From NCBI GenBank assembly GCA_949293265.1, contig CASFCK010000005.1:1-64000 (forward strand): 64,000 bases of DNA, read 5' to 3'. Numbering within the stretch: position 1 is the first letter of the stretch; each line of letters opens with the position of its first letter. Origin of the DNA: an uncultured bacterium (lineage in GTDB: Bacteria > Bacillota_I > Bacilli_A > Acholeplasmatales > Anaeroplasmataceae). Under the pieces are notes generated by a model that had not been told where the DNA came from, searched no databases, and saw only the letters and a list, made by a program, of their open reading frames with translations. A program made the position numbers and the translations under genes. This document shows positions 43,765 through 52,922 of the stretch, piece by piece.

Positions 43765-45068
43765 TATTTATTGCTTTTTTTGTCAATAGCTTCTACTTCT
43801 GCCCGATATTTTTCTAATTCTTCTGTATTACATAAGACAAAATGATTAGGAACAACTTCTTTAAATGTAGGTTGTTCTTTAGAATAATCATGTTCAGCTA
43901 AAGGGTTATATGTAAATCTAACTCTTTGCTTTTCATAATTAGGATCAGGCAATGGAATAGCTGAAAGAAGAGATTTAGTATATGGGTGTAATGGATGTTT
44001 AAATAACTCATCAGAATTAGCCATTTCAACCATTTTCCCAAAATACATAACGCCAATACGATCAGAAAAATATTTAACAACTGACAAGTTATGGGCGATA
44101 AATAAAATTGTTAAGCCTAATTTATTTCTTAAATCATTTAATAGATTTAGAACTTGAGCTTGAATTGAAACATCTAGAGCAGATATAGGCTCATCCGCTA
44201 TAATCATTTCTGGATTCATAATAATAGCTCGAGCTATACCTATACGTTGACGTTGCCCACCCGAAAACTCATGTGGATAACGATCAGCGTGTTCTCTAAC
44301 TAAACCTACAAGTTCAAGAACTTCATAAACTTTCTCTTCAATATATTTTTTATCTTTAACTCCTTGAATAACAAGTCCTTCAGATATTATATCTTTGACT
44401 GTCATACGTGGGTCAAGTGAAGCTATAGGATCTTGGAAAATCATTTGTATTTTTGTTACTAATTTTTCATGAGAAGCTTTATGTTTAGCTTTTTTATATT
44501 CAGCCTTTATTTTAGCAAGCTCTTCAGGATTATTTTCAGCAGCAGCTAATTTAGGAGCATATTCCTCCTCGATAGCTGCCACATTCTTCTTAATATAATC
44601 CGCATTACAATTAGCTTGATCATGTTTAGCTTTTTTAATTTCTTCTCTTTGACTAGCAATATAAGCACTAGCTTCTTCTTTTATGGCACTTATTTGCTTT
44701 GCATATTCTTCTTTTGTGCTCTCTGGTTCGCCACCATTAGCTATCTTTTCATCTCTTTGTTTTTCTAATTCTTTAATTTTTGAATTAGTTTCTTTACGTT
44801 TAGCCTTGATATTGTTTTTATAATTTAAGGTACCTGCAACAATGCGAGTATCTTCAAAATATACATTACCACCTGTAGCTTGATAAAGCTTTATGATAGT
44901 ACGTCCTGTTGTAGTTTTACCACAACCAGATTCACCAACCAAGCCAAAAACTTCACCTTTTTTTATATTAAAAGAAACATGATCAACGGCTTTTAAAGTT
45001 GTATTACCTAGCTTAAAATATTGGCTTAGGTCTTCTACTTTTAATAATGGCTTATTATTTTGTTGCAT
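43764..45068 (-). CDS. oppF: Oligopeptide ABC transporter ATPase OppF, with a coiled-coil insertion
   Basis: The 434-residue ATPase has Walker [13 protein letters not shown] (~39-50), Q-loop [11 protein letters not shown] (~205), signature [14 protein letters not shown], Walker [13 protein letters not shown], and a C-terminal oligopeptide-transporter zone ([20 protein letters not shown]). About 110 residues (~80-195) are inserted between Walker A and the Q-loop. They are rich in Lys/Glu/Ala and look coiled-coil. Typical OppF is ~310-330 residues. Similar insertions occur in mollicute peptide-transport ATPases. It overlaps oppD by 14 bases. Confidence 0.93.
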   Translation of the reverse strand: MQQNNKPLLKVEDLSQYFKLGNTTLKAVDHVSFNIKKGEVFGLVGESGCGKTTTGRTIIKLYQATGGNVYFEDTRIVAGTLNYKNNIKAKRKETNSKIKELEKQRDEKIANGGEPESTKEEYAKQISAIKEEASAYIASQREEIKKAKHDQANCNADYIKKNVAAIEEEYAPKLAAAENNPEELAKIKAEYKKAKHKASHEKLVTKIQMIFQDPIASLDPRMTVKDIISEGLVIQGVKDKKYIEEKVYEVLELVGLVREHADRYPHEFSGGQRQRIGIARAIIMNPEMIIADEPISALDVSIQAQVLNLLNDLRNKLGLTILFIAHNLSVVKYFSDRIGVMYFGKMVEMANSDELFKHPLHPYTKSLLSAIPLPDPNYEKQRVRFTYNPLAEHDYSKEQPTFKEVVPNHFVLCNTEELEKYRAEVEAIDKKSNK

Positions 45069-47220
45069 TATTATTCACCATCTCTTTCATTTTCTTAATA
45101 CGATTTACTAATGTTTTAGGTGGTTCAACTTTTGGTGCATCTGGATGCAATAACCAAGTCGCAGCATAATGTGTATCTGAAACCTTAAACATTGGTGGTT
45201 GCATTTCAAAATCTATTTTCATTGCATACTTATTACGAGCAGCAAATGCATCACCTTTTGGTGGATAAATCATATTAGGTGGAGTACCTGGAATTGATTC
45301 TAATTTTTCCTTAGTATCTAAATCTGGCATAGATGATAACAATGCCCAAGTATATGGATGTTTAGGATCATAGAAAACATCTTCACTAGTACCTATTTCA
45401 ACAATCTTACCAGCATACATAACCGCAATTCTATCAGCCATATTAGCAACTACACCCATATCATGAGTAATAAAGATGATTGATAAATTTCTTTCTCTTT
45501 TTAATTTGTTAATCAATTCAAGAATTTGTGATTGAATAGTAACATCTAGTGCAGTTGTAGGTTCATCACAAATTAAGATGTCTGGATTAGCTGCTAAAGC
45601 TATTGCTATAACTATACGTTGACGCATACCACCTGAAAATTCAAATGGATATTGTTTATAACGACGTTGAGGATCATTAATACCAACTTCCTCTAATAGT
45701 TTGATAGCTTTATTTTTAGCCACTTTTTTAGTTACTTTTGTAGCTACATTAGATGCCATTAATTTAAAGTAATCAATCATAGCAATTGCTTCTTTATTTA
45801 AATTACGGCTATTATTAGTAGTAAACTTTACTAAATATTCTTCTAAATTATTATAAATTCTAAATAATTCGCTTTTAGATTGTTCCTTATCCCACACTGT
45901 TTTTGGTACAACTTCCCAATTAGGTGTTTTACCTTTAGAAATAATTTTATTATATTTTTCAGTATCCTTCTTAAAACGAGCTTCTTCTTTTGCATTGTTT
46001 TTATCGATAGCAAAATATTTATCAACTGCGTCAATAATACTAGATCTAAATGTATAACAAGGACTTGTACGATAAATATCTAATTTATCTATAGAATCAA
46101 CCACATTTTTAACAAAAGGTTTTAATACTTTTACATATTCTTTTTTCGTAATTGTATCTAAGTCCATTGCCATAATTTGTTTTAAGTCATCTAATACTTT
46201 AACACTCTTATCAACACTTTCTTTATTGCTATAATTTAAAGCTTTTTCTACCATGCTAATAAAATTAAGCATAAATTTAGCATCAAGTTCTTTTAAAGTA
46301 ATAGCATTTAATTCATTAAAATCTTTATAATTAGGTAAAGATTCACTAATAAAGGTTAAATAATATCCTAATGAGAAGAAATTAGGTTCAACTTTATTTG
46401 CTAATTTAACTTCTTTAATAATTTCTTGAACATTTTTTAGTGCTGCAACTAATTGTTCTTTATTAGCTAATTGTTTAGCATCATCAATAGAGACTTCTAA
46501 ATTATCAATAATATTAGCTAATGGTGATATATCAGCCATATAATATTCATTTTGAATGTTCTTATATTGTTCTTTAATATATTTAACTTCTTTTTTAGGG
46601 TTCTTTAAAGCATTTTTTTCAAGCTTAAAAACCACATCATCAACATAGATTTCTAAGTCTTCACAAGCTTCTTTAGCTTTTTGATATGCTTGTTCTAAAA
46701 CTAAATGTTTTTCTTCAAATTGATTAAACATTTTAGCATTTAAGGCATTATTTTTCTTTTCTTCTTCTGATGCATCATTATCCATATAAGCAACAGAGTG
46801 TTTTAATAAACGATTAAATGCGCGTCTAGATTCTCTACGATTTGCTTTATTTTTTAAAATCATAGCCTCAGTAAGTTGTTTACCAACTCGCATGATTGGA
46901 TTTAAACTAGACATAGGATCTTGGAAAATCATGGCAATTTTATCACCACGGATTTTATGAAAATCATCTTCGCTAATTTTTAATAAATCTTTACCATCAT
47001 AGAAAATTTCACCATTTTGAACCATTGCATTACGAGCTAAAATTCCTAAAACGGCTCTCGATGTAACAGATTTACCAGAACCAGATTCACCAACTATACA
47101 TAATGTTTCACCAGCATATAGATCAAAAGATATACCACGAACTGCTTGAACATTACCATTAACGGTTCTGAAAGATATTGTTAAATTATTAACACTTAAT
47201 TTCTTTTCCATTTTAATCAT
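45055..47220 (-). CDS. oppD: Oligopeptide ABC transporter ATPase OppD, with a ~390-residue insertion
   Basis: The 721-residue ATPase is twice the usual OppD length (~340). Walker A GESGSGKSVTS (~41-51) and Q-loop MIFQDPMSSLNPIMRVGKQL (~100) are followed by a mainly helical, Lys/Glu/Asn-rich insert (about 130-520). Then come the signature FSGGMRQRIVIA, Walker B ILICDEPTTALDV and the OppD tail with HPYTWALLSSMPDL and GTPPNM. Catalytic motifs are all intact. Large inserts at this place are known in mycoplasma OppD. A second ATG nine bases in (MEKKL) is an alternative start. Overlaps oppC by 8 bases. Confidence 0.93.
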   Translation of the reverse strand: MIKMEKKLSVNNLTISFRTVNGNVQAVRGISFDLYAGETLCIVGESGSGKSVTSRAVLGILARNAMVQNGEIFYDGKDLLKISEDDFHKIRGDKIAMIFQDPMSSLNPIMRVGKQLTEAMILKNKANRRESRRAFNRLLKHSVAYMDNDASEEEKKNNALNAKMFNQFEEKHLVLEQAYQKAKEACEDLEIYVDDVVFKLEKNALKNPKKEVKYIKEQYKNIQNEYYMADISPLANIIDNLEVSIDDAKQLANKEQLVAALKNVQEIIKEVKLANKVEPNFFSLGYYLTFISESLPNYKDFNELNAITLKELDAKFMLNFISMVEKALNYSNKESVDKSVKVLDDLKQIMAMDLDTITKKEYVKVLKPFVKNVVDSIDKLDIYRTSPCYTFRSSIIDAVDKYFAIDKNNAKEEARFKKDTEKYNKIISKGKTPNWEVVPKTVWDKEQSKSELFRIYNNLEEYLVKFTTNNSRNLNKEAIAMIDYFKLMASNVATKVTKKVAKNKAIKLLEEVGINDPQRRYKQYPFEFSGGMRQRIVIAIALAANPDILICDEPTTALDVTIQSQILELINKLKRERNLSIIFITHDMGVVANMADRIAVMYAGKIVEIGTSEDVFYDPKHPYTWALLSSMPDLDTKEKLESIPGTPPNMIYPPKGDAFAARNKYAMKIDFEMQPPMFKVSDTHYAATWLLHPDAPKVEPPKTLVNRIKKMKEMVNNNATK

Positions 47221-48712
47221 CAGCTCCTCTCAATGAAGGGTTGAATGCATCACGTAAACCATTACCAAACAAGTTAAATGTAATCATTAATAATGAAATA
47301 AATAGTGCTGGGAACAATATTACGTGTGGATATGTACTTAAGATATTTTTACCATTAGCAAGCATAGTACCAACAGATGTTAATGATGATGAATCTAGGT
47401 TAACAATACCTAAATATGTTAATGAAGATTCACTAAAAATAACACTTGGAATTACTAATACAGAAGAAGTTATTAATGTACCTAAAGCATTTGGGAAAAT
47501 ATGTTTGAACATTAATCTCTTATTAGAAGCACCTAATGTACGAGCAGCTAAAACATATTCTTGATTTTTATAACGATAGAATTGCATACGCGTTGTAGCA
47601 GCTGTTCCTATCCAACCCGTTATGAAGAATGCAAGTAACAAGGCAGGTACAACACCGACCTTCTTAGCTAAATGTAATTGGAATAAGGTTGTAACAACCA
47701 TGAATGGCACGTTACCTAAAATATCGCAAATACGTTCCATAATTAAGTCTATCTTACCACCATAAAAGCCTTCAATAGCACCATAAATAGCACCTATAAC
47801 TAAGTTTACAACAGATACACCTATTGCTAATATGAAACTGAAACGTGCTGCCATAGCAAGTCTTGTAAAAATATCATAACCACTTGAATCAGTACCAAAT
47901 ACAAATGATGGTTCTTCACCATAACAATATTGGAAATAAGCATATTTAGAAACCCTAACTTGCCAATTGGCTGTACCAGAAGCTTTTCTATAACGATATG
48001 TACCATCTTGATTTAATAAATATGATGTTTGAATAATAGGTTGATTATTTTCATCATATTCTTCAACTAATGGGTTGCCTAAACGATCAATTTTATAGTA
48101 AATATTAGCATCTTCTTTGAAACTATTTACATTAGTATCAATATTTACTACTGGGTATAATAACTGAATACCTGTTTCTTCTTCCCATTGTTCCATTTTT
48201 TCATATGTTGCATCATCAACATCTAAGAACAACATACCAAGTCCATAGTAAGAATCATAACGAATATTATAAGCTACTACTCTTTGACCTTGAGCATTGT
48301 AAATATATTCCCAACTTTCTAATTTAGCAATTGGGTTCTGACCAGTTTCAAGATACATAGCATAATATTTAGCATATGTATTTTGATTGATTTGCATTGC
48401 TTTTGTTCCATCCCAAAAGCCAGTGCCTTCTAACCAGCTGATTTTTGGCAAAACTCTATTATAATATTGTCTATTTTTATCAAAGTTGCCTTTAGTATAG
48501 TCATTTCCAGCTAAAATTGGAACGAATATAGCATATAAAATTAAAATACAAATAATTATAAAGGCTACAACAGATGCCTTATTCTTACGGAAACGAATAA
48601 ATGCATCTTTAAAATAACCAATTTTCTTTGTTTCAATTTTAGTATCATGTATTGATTTGTCAGCATTGACAAATTCAAACATTGATTTTTCAACTTTAAC
48701 TGTATCTTGCAT
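47213..48712 (-). CDS. oppC: Oligopeptide ABC transporter permease OppC, with extracytoplasmic insertion
   Basis: The 499-residue permease has its first membrane helix at about 48-69. About 200 extra residues (to ~270) follow, rich in Tyr/Asp/Gln, that should face outside. The core continues with FGTDSSGYDIFTRL (~270), six-helix permease sequence and the EAA coupling loop (LGASNKRLMFKHIFPN, ~390). Usual OppC is ~300-340 residues. The insert could help dock the large binding protein. It overlaps oppB by one base. Confidence 0.92.
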   Translation of the reverse strand: MQDTVKVEKSMFEFVNADKSIHDTKIETKKIGYFKDAFIRFRKNKASVVAFIIICILILYAIFVPILAGNDYTKGNFDKNRQYYNRVLPKISWLEGTGFWDGTKAMQINQNTYAKYYAMYLETGQNPIAKLESWEYIYNAQGQRVVAYNIRYDSYYGLGMLFLDVDDATYEKMEQWEEETGIQLLYPVVNIDTNVNSFKEDANIYYKIDRLGNPLVEEYDENNQPIIQTSYLLNQDGTYRYRKASGTANWQVRVSKYAYFQYCYGEEPSFVFGTDSSGYDIFTRLAMAARFSFILAIGVSVVNLVIGAIYGAIEGFYGGKIDLIMERICDILGNVPFMVVTTLFQLHLAKKVGVVPALLLAFFITGWIGTAATTRMQFYRYKNQEYVLAARTLGASNKRLMFKHIFPNALGTLITSSVLVIPSVIFSESSLTYLGIVNLDSSSLTSVGTMLANGKNILSTYPHVILFPALFISLLMITFNLFGNGLRDAFNPSLRGADD

Positions 48713-49671
48713 TATTTCGCCCCCATTCTAATTCTAGGATCAATAAATCCATAACTTAAATCGACTATTATACCTGCTAATAATCCTACTAAACAGTAGA
48801 AACCTGATAATAACATAAATAAATTGTATTCTGGTTGAGTACCAGTTATAGATTCAATATATAATGGACCAACACCAGGAACCCCAAAAATTTGTTCAAT
48901 AATCAAAGATCCACCAATAATACCAATAAATTGGGAAATGATTGATGGGAAAATTGGAACCATTGAATTTCTCAAGGCATGTCTTGTTGTAGCTTGAGCT
49001 CTAGTTAAACCTTTAGTTCTAGCTAATAACATAAATTCACTAGTTAAAACTTCTGTTAATTCAGCTCTAGTATAACGTGTTAGACCAGCAATTGTACCAA
49101 AAGATAATGATAATATAGCTGGTAAAGCTGATAAGAACATAGACCAACTTAAGAAATCATAACCACTTTGCATTTGTAATGGTAACCATTTCCATTTAAA
49201 ACAAATAAAATATTGAACAATAAATGCATAAACATATGATGGTACTGAAATAAATACCATAACACCTGTACTAATTAAATGATCTTGCCATCTGTTTTTC
49301 TTTAAAGCGGCGAATATACCTAATCCTAAACCAATAGGGACGCTTATTAACATAGCTAAGAAGTTAATATACATAGTAAATGGTAGCTTAGACAAGAAAA
49401 TATTCATAATTTCTTGGCCTTGATATTTAGCACCTTCTGCTAAACCCCAGTTACCACCAAATAAAGTCAAACGTAAAAAAATAAAATATTGCTCGATGAT
49501 TGGCTTATTGTAACCAAGTAATTCACGTCTTGCTTCTAAAACGGCAGCATCTTTATTTGCAGCATCTATTGGAGCTAATGGTAGTAGTTTTACTAAGATA
49601 AAACACATAGTAATAATTACTAAAAAAGTAAATACTAAAAGTGCTAATCTTTTTAATACGTATTTAAACAT
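48712..49671 (-). CDS. oppB: Oligopeptide ABC transporter permease OppB
   Basis: The 319-residue permease has normal length, an N-terminal membrane helix (about 7-28), the conserved loop after it, several more helices and the EAA loop LARTKGLTRAQATTRHALRN (~217-236). It is the first gene after a hairpin that separates it from oppA. Confidence 0.94.
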   Translation of the reverse strand: MFKYVLKRLALLVFTFLVIITMCFILVKLLPLAPIDAANKDAAVLEARRELLGYNKPIIEQYFIFLRLTLFGGNWGLAEGAKYQGQEIMNIFLSKLPFTMYINFLAMLISVPIGLGLGIFAALKKNRWQDHLISTGVMVFISVPSYVYAFIVQYFICFKWKWLPLQMQSGYDFLSWSMFLSALPAILSLSFGTIAGLTRYTRAELTEVLTSEFMLLARTKGLTRAQATTRHALRNSMVPIFPSIISQFIGIIGGSLIIEQIFGVPGVGPLYIESITGTQPEYNLFMLLSGFYCLVGLLAGIIVDLSYGFIDPRIRMGAK

Positions 49672-49710
49672 AAATTACTCCTTTTCTTGATAACATAAAA
49701 ATAAAAATAG

Positions 49711-49736
49711 GTAGATAGAGCATACACCCTATCTAC
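49711..49736 (-). terminator. Hairpin between oppA and oppB
   Basis: On the minus strand GTAGATAG and CTATCTAC pair around a 10-base loop, followed by CTATTTTTATTTTTATG. It probably lets oppA be made in excess over the rest of the transporter. Confidence 0.75.
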
Positions 49737-49777
49737 ATATTTTTATTGTGTTTGTAAATAAGACTAATGTTAAATTA

Positions 49778-52390
49778 TTAGTTAATATAATCTAATGTAC
49801 CGCCTTGATCAGCAACATAATCTGCCCAACCTTCATCATCATAATTATATGTATAATATTTCATTCCACCAAAGCCCATACCAAATACGTATTCTTCAGT
49901 AGCATAATTAATCTTATGACCTTTCATTTGAGCTGATGAGTCATCTAATAATGGTAACATTGTATATTGTTCAAGAACTGCGCCTTCACATGCAGCTAAA
50001 ACTGCGATTCTATTTTCATAAGTTTGATCTGGACCACAATTAATTACATATGTTTTATTATCTTTATCTGTAACTACAACATCACCAGAAAGTCCTTCAT
50101 TAGACCAAGCTAAAGCTGAAGCAGTTAAAGTCACATTAGTTAATGTTTTTTCTGTACCAGCAATTGCTTTACCATCTCTATCGGCATCAAAAGCTTTAAT
50201 TGATTCAAATGTTACAGGAACCATAACTGTACCATAATCAATACCAGTATCATATGTATATTGAGGATCTGTATAAGCACCAATTAAACCATATGGATCT
50301 AATTCAGAGCCTGACCAACCTACACCAAATAGAATATCAACTTGACCTTGTCTTAAAGCATCACCAAATCCATCACCGATTGAATAATCAAATGTGAATG
50401 TAAATTTATCTTCAAAAGCAGTACCTTTAGCAGCTTGATTCCAACTATTAGTTAATACATCGAAACCTTTTGAATAGAAACTTGCGTTACTTGGTGCACC
50501 AATTACGATTTCAATCTTAGAACTGCCGTCCCATGCACCAGAATCTTTTAATTTTTGAGCAGCTTCATCGAATTTAACTTTTGCTTGAGCTGTATCAACA
50601 CCAGTGATTGAAGCAATAGCTTCTTCTTTAGTTGCATAACGTTTACCTTCACCAACTTGGTCAGCTAATCCCCAGAATTCAAGAATTACATCTTTAGCTA
50701 CTTCCTCAGCACGATATGTTAAACCTTGTTCAGGATCTGAAACAATTAAATTAGAGAATAATGCTAAACCGGCATTGTTCATTGGAGAACAAGCAAGTGC
50801 GAATGCTTTTCTATCAACCGCAAATGATAATGCTTGACGGAATTCTAATGTTTCTAATGCCTTATCGCCAGTAGTTTCACCAGTTGGGTTGATTGCGATA
50901 AAGAATGTTGAAGCACCTGTTGCATAATAAGTATATGGACTTGATGAATATGTTTGCATATCTGCTTCTGTTAAACCATAACCATCTAATTCACCATTTA
51001 AGAACATTTGTAATCTAGTTGCATCATTAACTTGATGTACGGTTCTGATTACATCAGTTTGATAATAACCTTCACCTGGTTCTTGATCATTATAACCATA
51101 CCAATTTTCATTTCTAGATAAAACTAATTCTTTATCCATTTGGAATGTTGTTAATTTATAAGGACCATATGATGAATATGTTTCTACACTAGTACCATAT
51201 GAGTTACTATAAACACCACCACTTGTTGAAGCACATTTATTATATAATTCAATATTTACTAAGAATGTAGGAATTGAATATTTTAAGTAGAAGCCTGATA
51301 ATGGTTTATCAATGATGTAGTCAATTGTATAATCATCAACAACTTTAATACCTACATCTTCCCATTTAACTTCTGGCCAAGTGTAATCTGCAACGCAGAA
51401 ATCTAATTCTTCATCTGCCATACTTTGCCACCAAGCAATTAATCTATTCCATGCAGCACTCATAGTAGGATCAGCTTTGATTTGAGCTAATGTTTTACCT
51501 TCCATGTTAGCAAATGTAGCTAATAAAGCAGATTTACCATCATTATCTAAAGCTTCATAAACTGTACCTGCACCTTCACCATAACCATCTGTAACTTTAC
51601 CGCCAATATAGTTAGTAATTAAATAGCTTGCAACCATATTTGCATCATATGTAGCAGGGAAACCAATAGCAGCTCTAATTGAAGCTTCAGCATCTGGTTC
51701 TTCCTTAGTTGCAGGGCCTAATTTAAATACATATTTGCTATCTTTTGTAGAATCATAAGGATCATTTGCTATATCAGCAGCATAAACGCCTTCTTTTCCT
51801 TGATATAGATATTTTTGAGCATTATGAATTACAAAGTTACCACTATATGCACTATCAGCACGATAGTTTTGGGCTGCTGGATCTAGTAATAATTTCATTG
51901 ATTCAACAAAAGTTTTAGCAGTGATAGCTGTACCATCATCGAATTTTAAATCATCACGAATTTTAATACGCCATGCACGAGAAACATCAGTATCAGCAAT
52001 ACCCCAAACTTTGTCTGCGCCTTTATAATCAGCAGTAACATCTTCTGGGTCAGCAACTGCCATACCGTTAACTAATTCATACCCTGTTTTATCTTCATTA
52101 TAATCAAACTCATAAAAGCCTGATGAAGTATAAGATAATACTAAATCATTTGCTGTAGCAGTTTGATAAGTAAATGGGTTAAAGTTGTTAGGGAATGTTG
52201 ATGTAGCTTGATTATAAGTGTGAGTACCATCGTTTGAATAACTTGGACCAACTGGATCAACTGGATCAACCGGACCTACTGGAGGTGGAGTTACGCCACC
52301 ACCATCATTTTCTTTATTTTCACAACCGGCAATTGAAACTCCGGCTACAACAGCTAAACCTAAAAAAGCTAGCTTTTTAAATAATTTCAT
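49778..52390 (-). CDS. oppA: Oligopeptide-binding lipoprotein OppA
   Basis: The 870-residue protein has a lipoprotein signal peptide with lipobox SIAGC (Cys23 modified). A Pro/Val/Gly-rich linker (about 30-55) follows, then the family 5 solute-binding fold, with conserved segments such as DDGTAITAKTFVESMK near 155 and a LEFRQALSFAVDRKAFA segment near 525. It is far longer than usual OppA (~540-600), with added sequence in both lobes. I start at ATG 52390: the upstream TTG codon lies in the Shine-Dalgarno GGAAGGAGAG. That ribosome-binding region is nearly identical to that of the B-repeat lipoprotein. Confidence 0.92.
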   Translation of the reverse strand: MKLFKKLAFLGLAVVAGVSIAGCENKENDGGGVTPPPVGPVDPVDPVGPSYSNDGTHTYNQATSTFPNNFNPFTYQTATANDLVLSYTSSGFYEFDYNEDKTGYELVNGMAVADPEDVTADYKGADKVWGIADTDVSRAWRIKIRDDLKFDDGTAITAKTFVESMKLLLDPAAQNYRADSAYSGNFVIHNAQKYLYQGKEGVYAADIANDPYDSTKDSKYVFKLGPATKEEPDAEASIRAAIGFPATYDANMVASYLITNYIGGKVTDGYGEGAGTVYEALDNDGKSALLATFANMEGKTLAQIKADPTMSAAWNRLIAWWQSMADEELDFCVADYTWPEVKWEDVGIKVVDDYTIDYIIDKPLSGFYLKYSIPTFLVNIELYNKCASTSGGVYSNSYGTSVETYSSYGPYKLTTFQMDKELVLSRNENWYGYNDQEPGEGYYQTDVIRTVHQVNDATRLQMFLNGELDGYGLTEADMQTYSSSPYTYYATGASTFFIAINPTGETTGDKALETLEFRQALSFAVDRKAFALACSPMNNAGLALFSNLIVSDPEQGLTYRAEEVAKDVILEFWGLADQVGEGKRYATKEEAIASITGVDTAQAKVKFDEAAQKLKDSGAWDGSSKIEIVIGAPSNASFYSKGFDVLTNSWNQAAKGTAFEDKFTFTFDYSIGDGFGDALRQGQVDILFGVGWSGSELDPYGLIGAYTDPQYTYDTGIDYGTVMVPVTFESIKAFDADRDGKAIAGTEKTLTNVTLTASALAWSNEGLSGDVVVTDKDNKTYVINCGPDQTYENRIAVLAACEGAVLEQYTMLPLLDDSSAQMKGHKINYATEEYVFGMGFGGMKYYTYNYDDEGWADYVADQGGTLDYIN

Positions 52391-52423
52391 TAAAATCTCT
52401 CCTTCCAATAAGATTTGTCTACT

Positions 52424-52451
52424 ATTATAACTATTTTTTGCCTAAATGCAA
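52424..52451 (-). promoter_or_regulatory. Promoter of oppA
   Basis: On the minus strand TTGCAT (52451-52446) and TATAAT (52429-52424) are 16 bases apart. Confidence 0.65.
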
Positions 52452-52474
52452 GAAAAAAAATAAATTTTTTAAAA

Positions 52475-52488
52475 GAAAAGCGTTTACT
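52475..52488 (-). promoter_or_regulatory. cre-like operator upstream of oppA
   Basis: On the minus strand the site reads AGTAAACGCTTTTC, differing from the cre consensus at the two ends. It lies 23 bases upstream of the oppA -35 box, in register with the lipoprotein site at 38699-38712. Confidence 0.5.
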
Positions 52489-52803
52489 TTTGAAATAAAA
52501 TAATAAATAATTTTTACTTATAAAAATATAAAATTCATTACAAACGGTTTTAATCGAATTTTATTCAATTTATTGACAAAATCTTTTTTTATTTAAATTT
52601 TTATTTTGCATATAACTGCTTTTGTCTAACTAAATTTTGTTTAGCGTTTAGTATCAATTAAAAAAAGATTTACAGTTTTTAGGACATAATATATAATTTA
52701 ATTATTATTTTTGAAATCTCGATTGTTTTAATTTTTTTCAAAAAACGAATTATAAACAGTCTTCTCTGATCTATATTTTATTTTTAAGAGTTAAATTCAA
52801 CCA
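52489..52803. other. Gene-free AT-rich divergent intergenic region
   Basis: No ORF or RNA gene was recognised between the oppA regulatory site and the exporter promoter. It has A/T tracts, a weak cre-like ACAAACGGTTTTAA near 52541 and a TTGACA at 52573-52578 with no good -10 box. Confidence 0.5.
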
Positions 52804-52807
52804 TTAG

Positions 52808-52836
52808 TTGAGCATTTTTAACTAACTGTTTAGAAT
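52808..52836 (+). promoter_or_regulatory. Promoter of the ABC exporter pair, flanked by small inverted repeats
   Basis: TTGAGC (52808-52813) and TAGAAT (52831-52836) are 17 bases apart. TTAGTT (52804-52809) and AACTAA (52820-52825) form an inverted repeat over the -35 box. GTTTA/TAAAC (52829-52833, 52839-52843) does the same around the -10 box. Either could be an operator. Confidence 0.65.
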
Positions 52837-52922
52837 TTAAACTAATAATCGCTAGCTATTTCATACTATGCGTTGTAAAATCTAGCTGTGATGAAAATAA
52901 ATTTTAAATGGTGGTGAATTAT

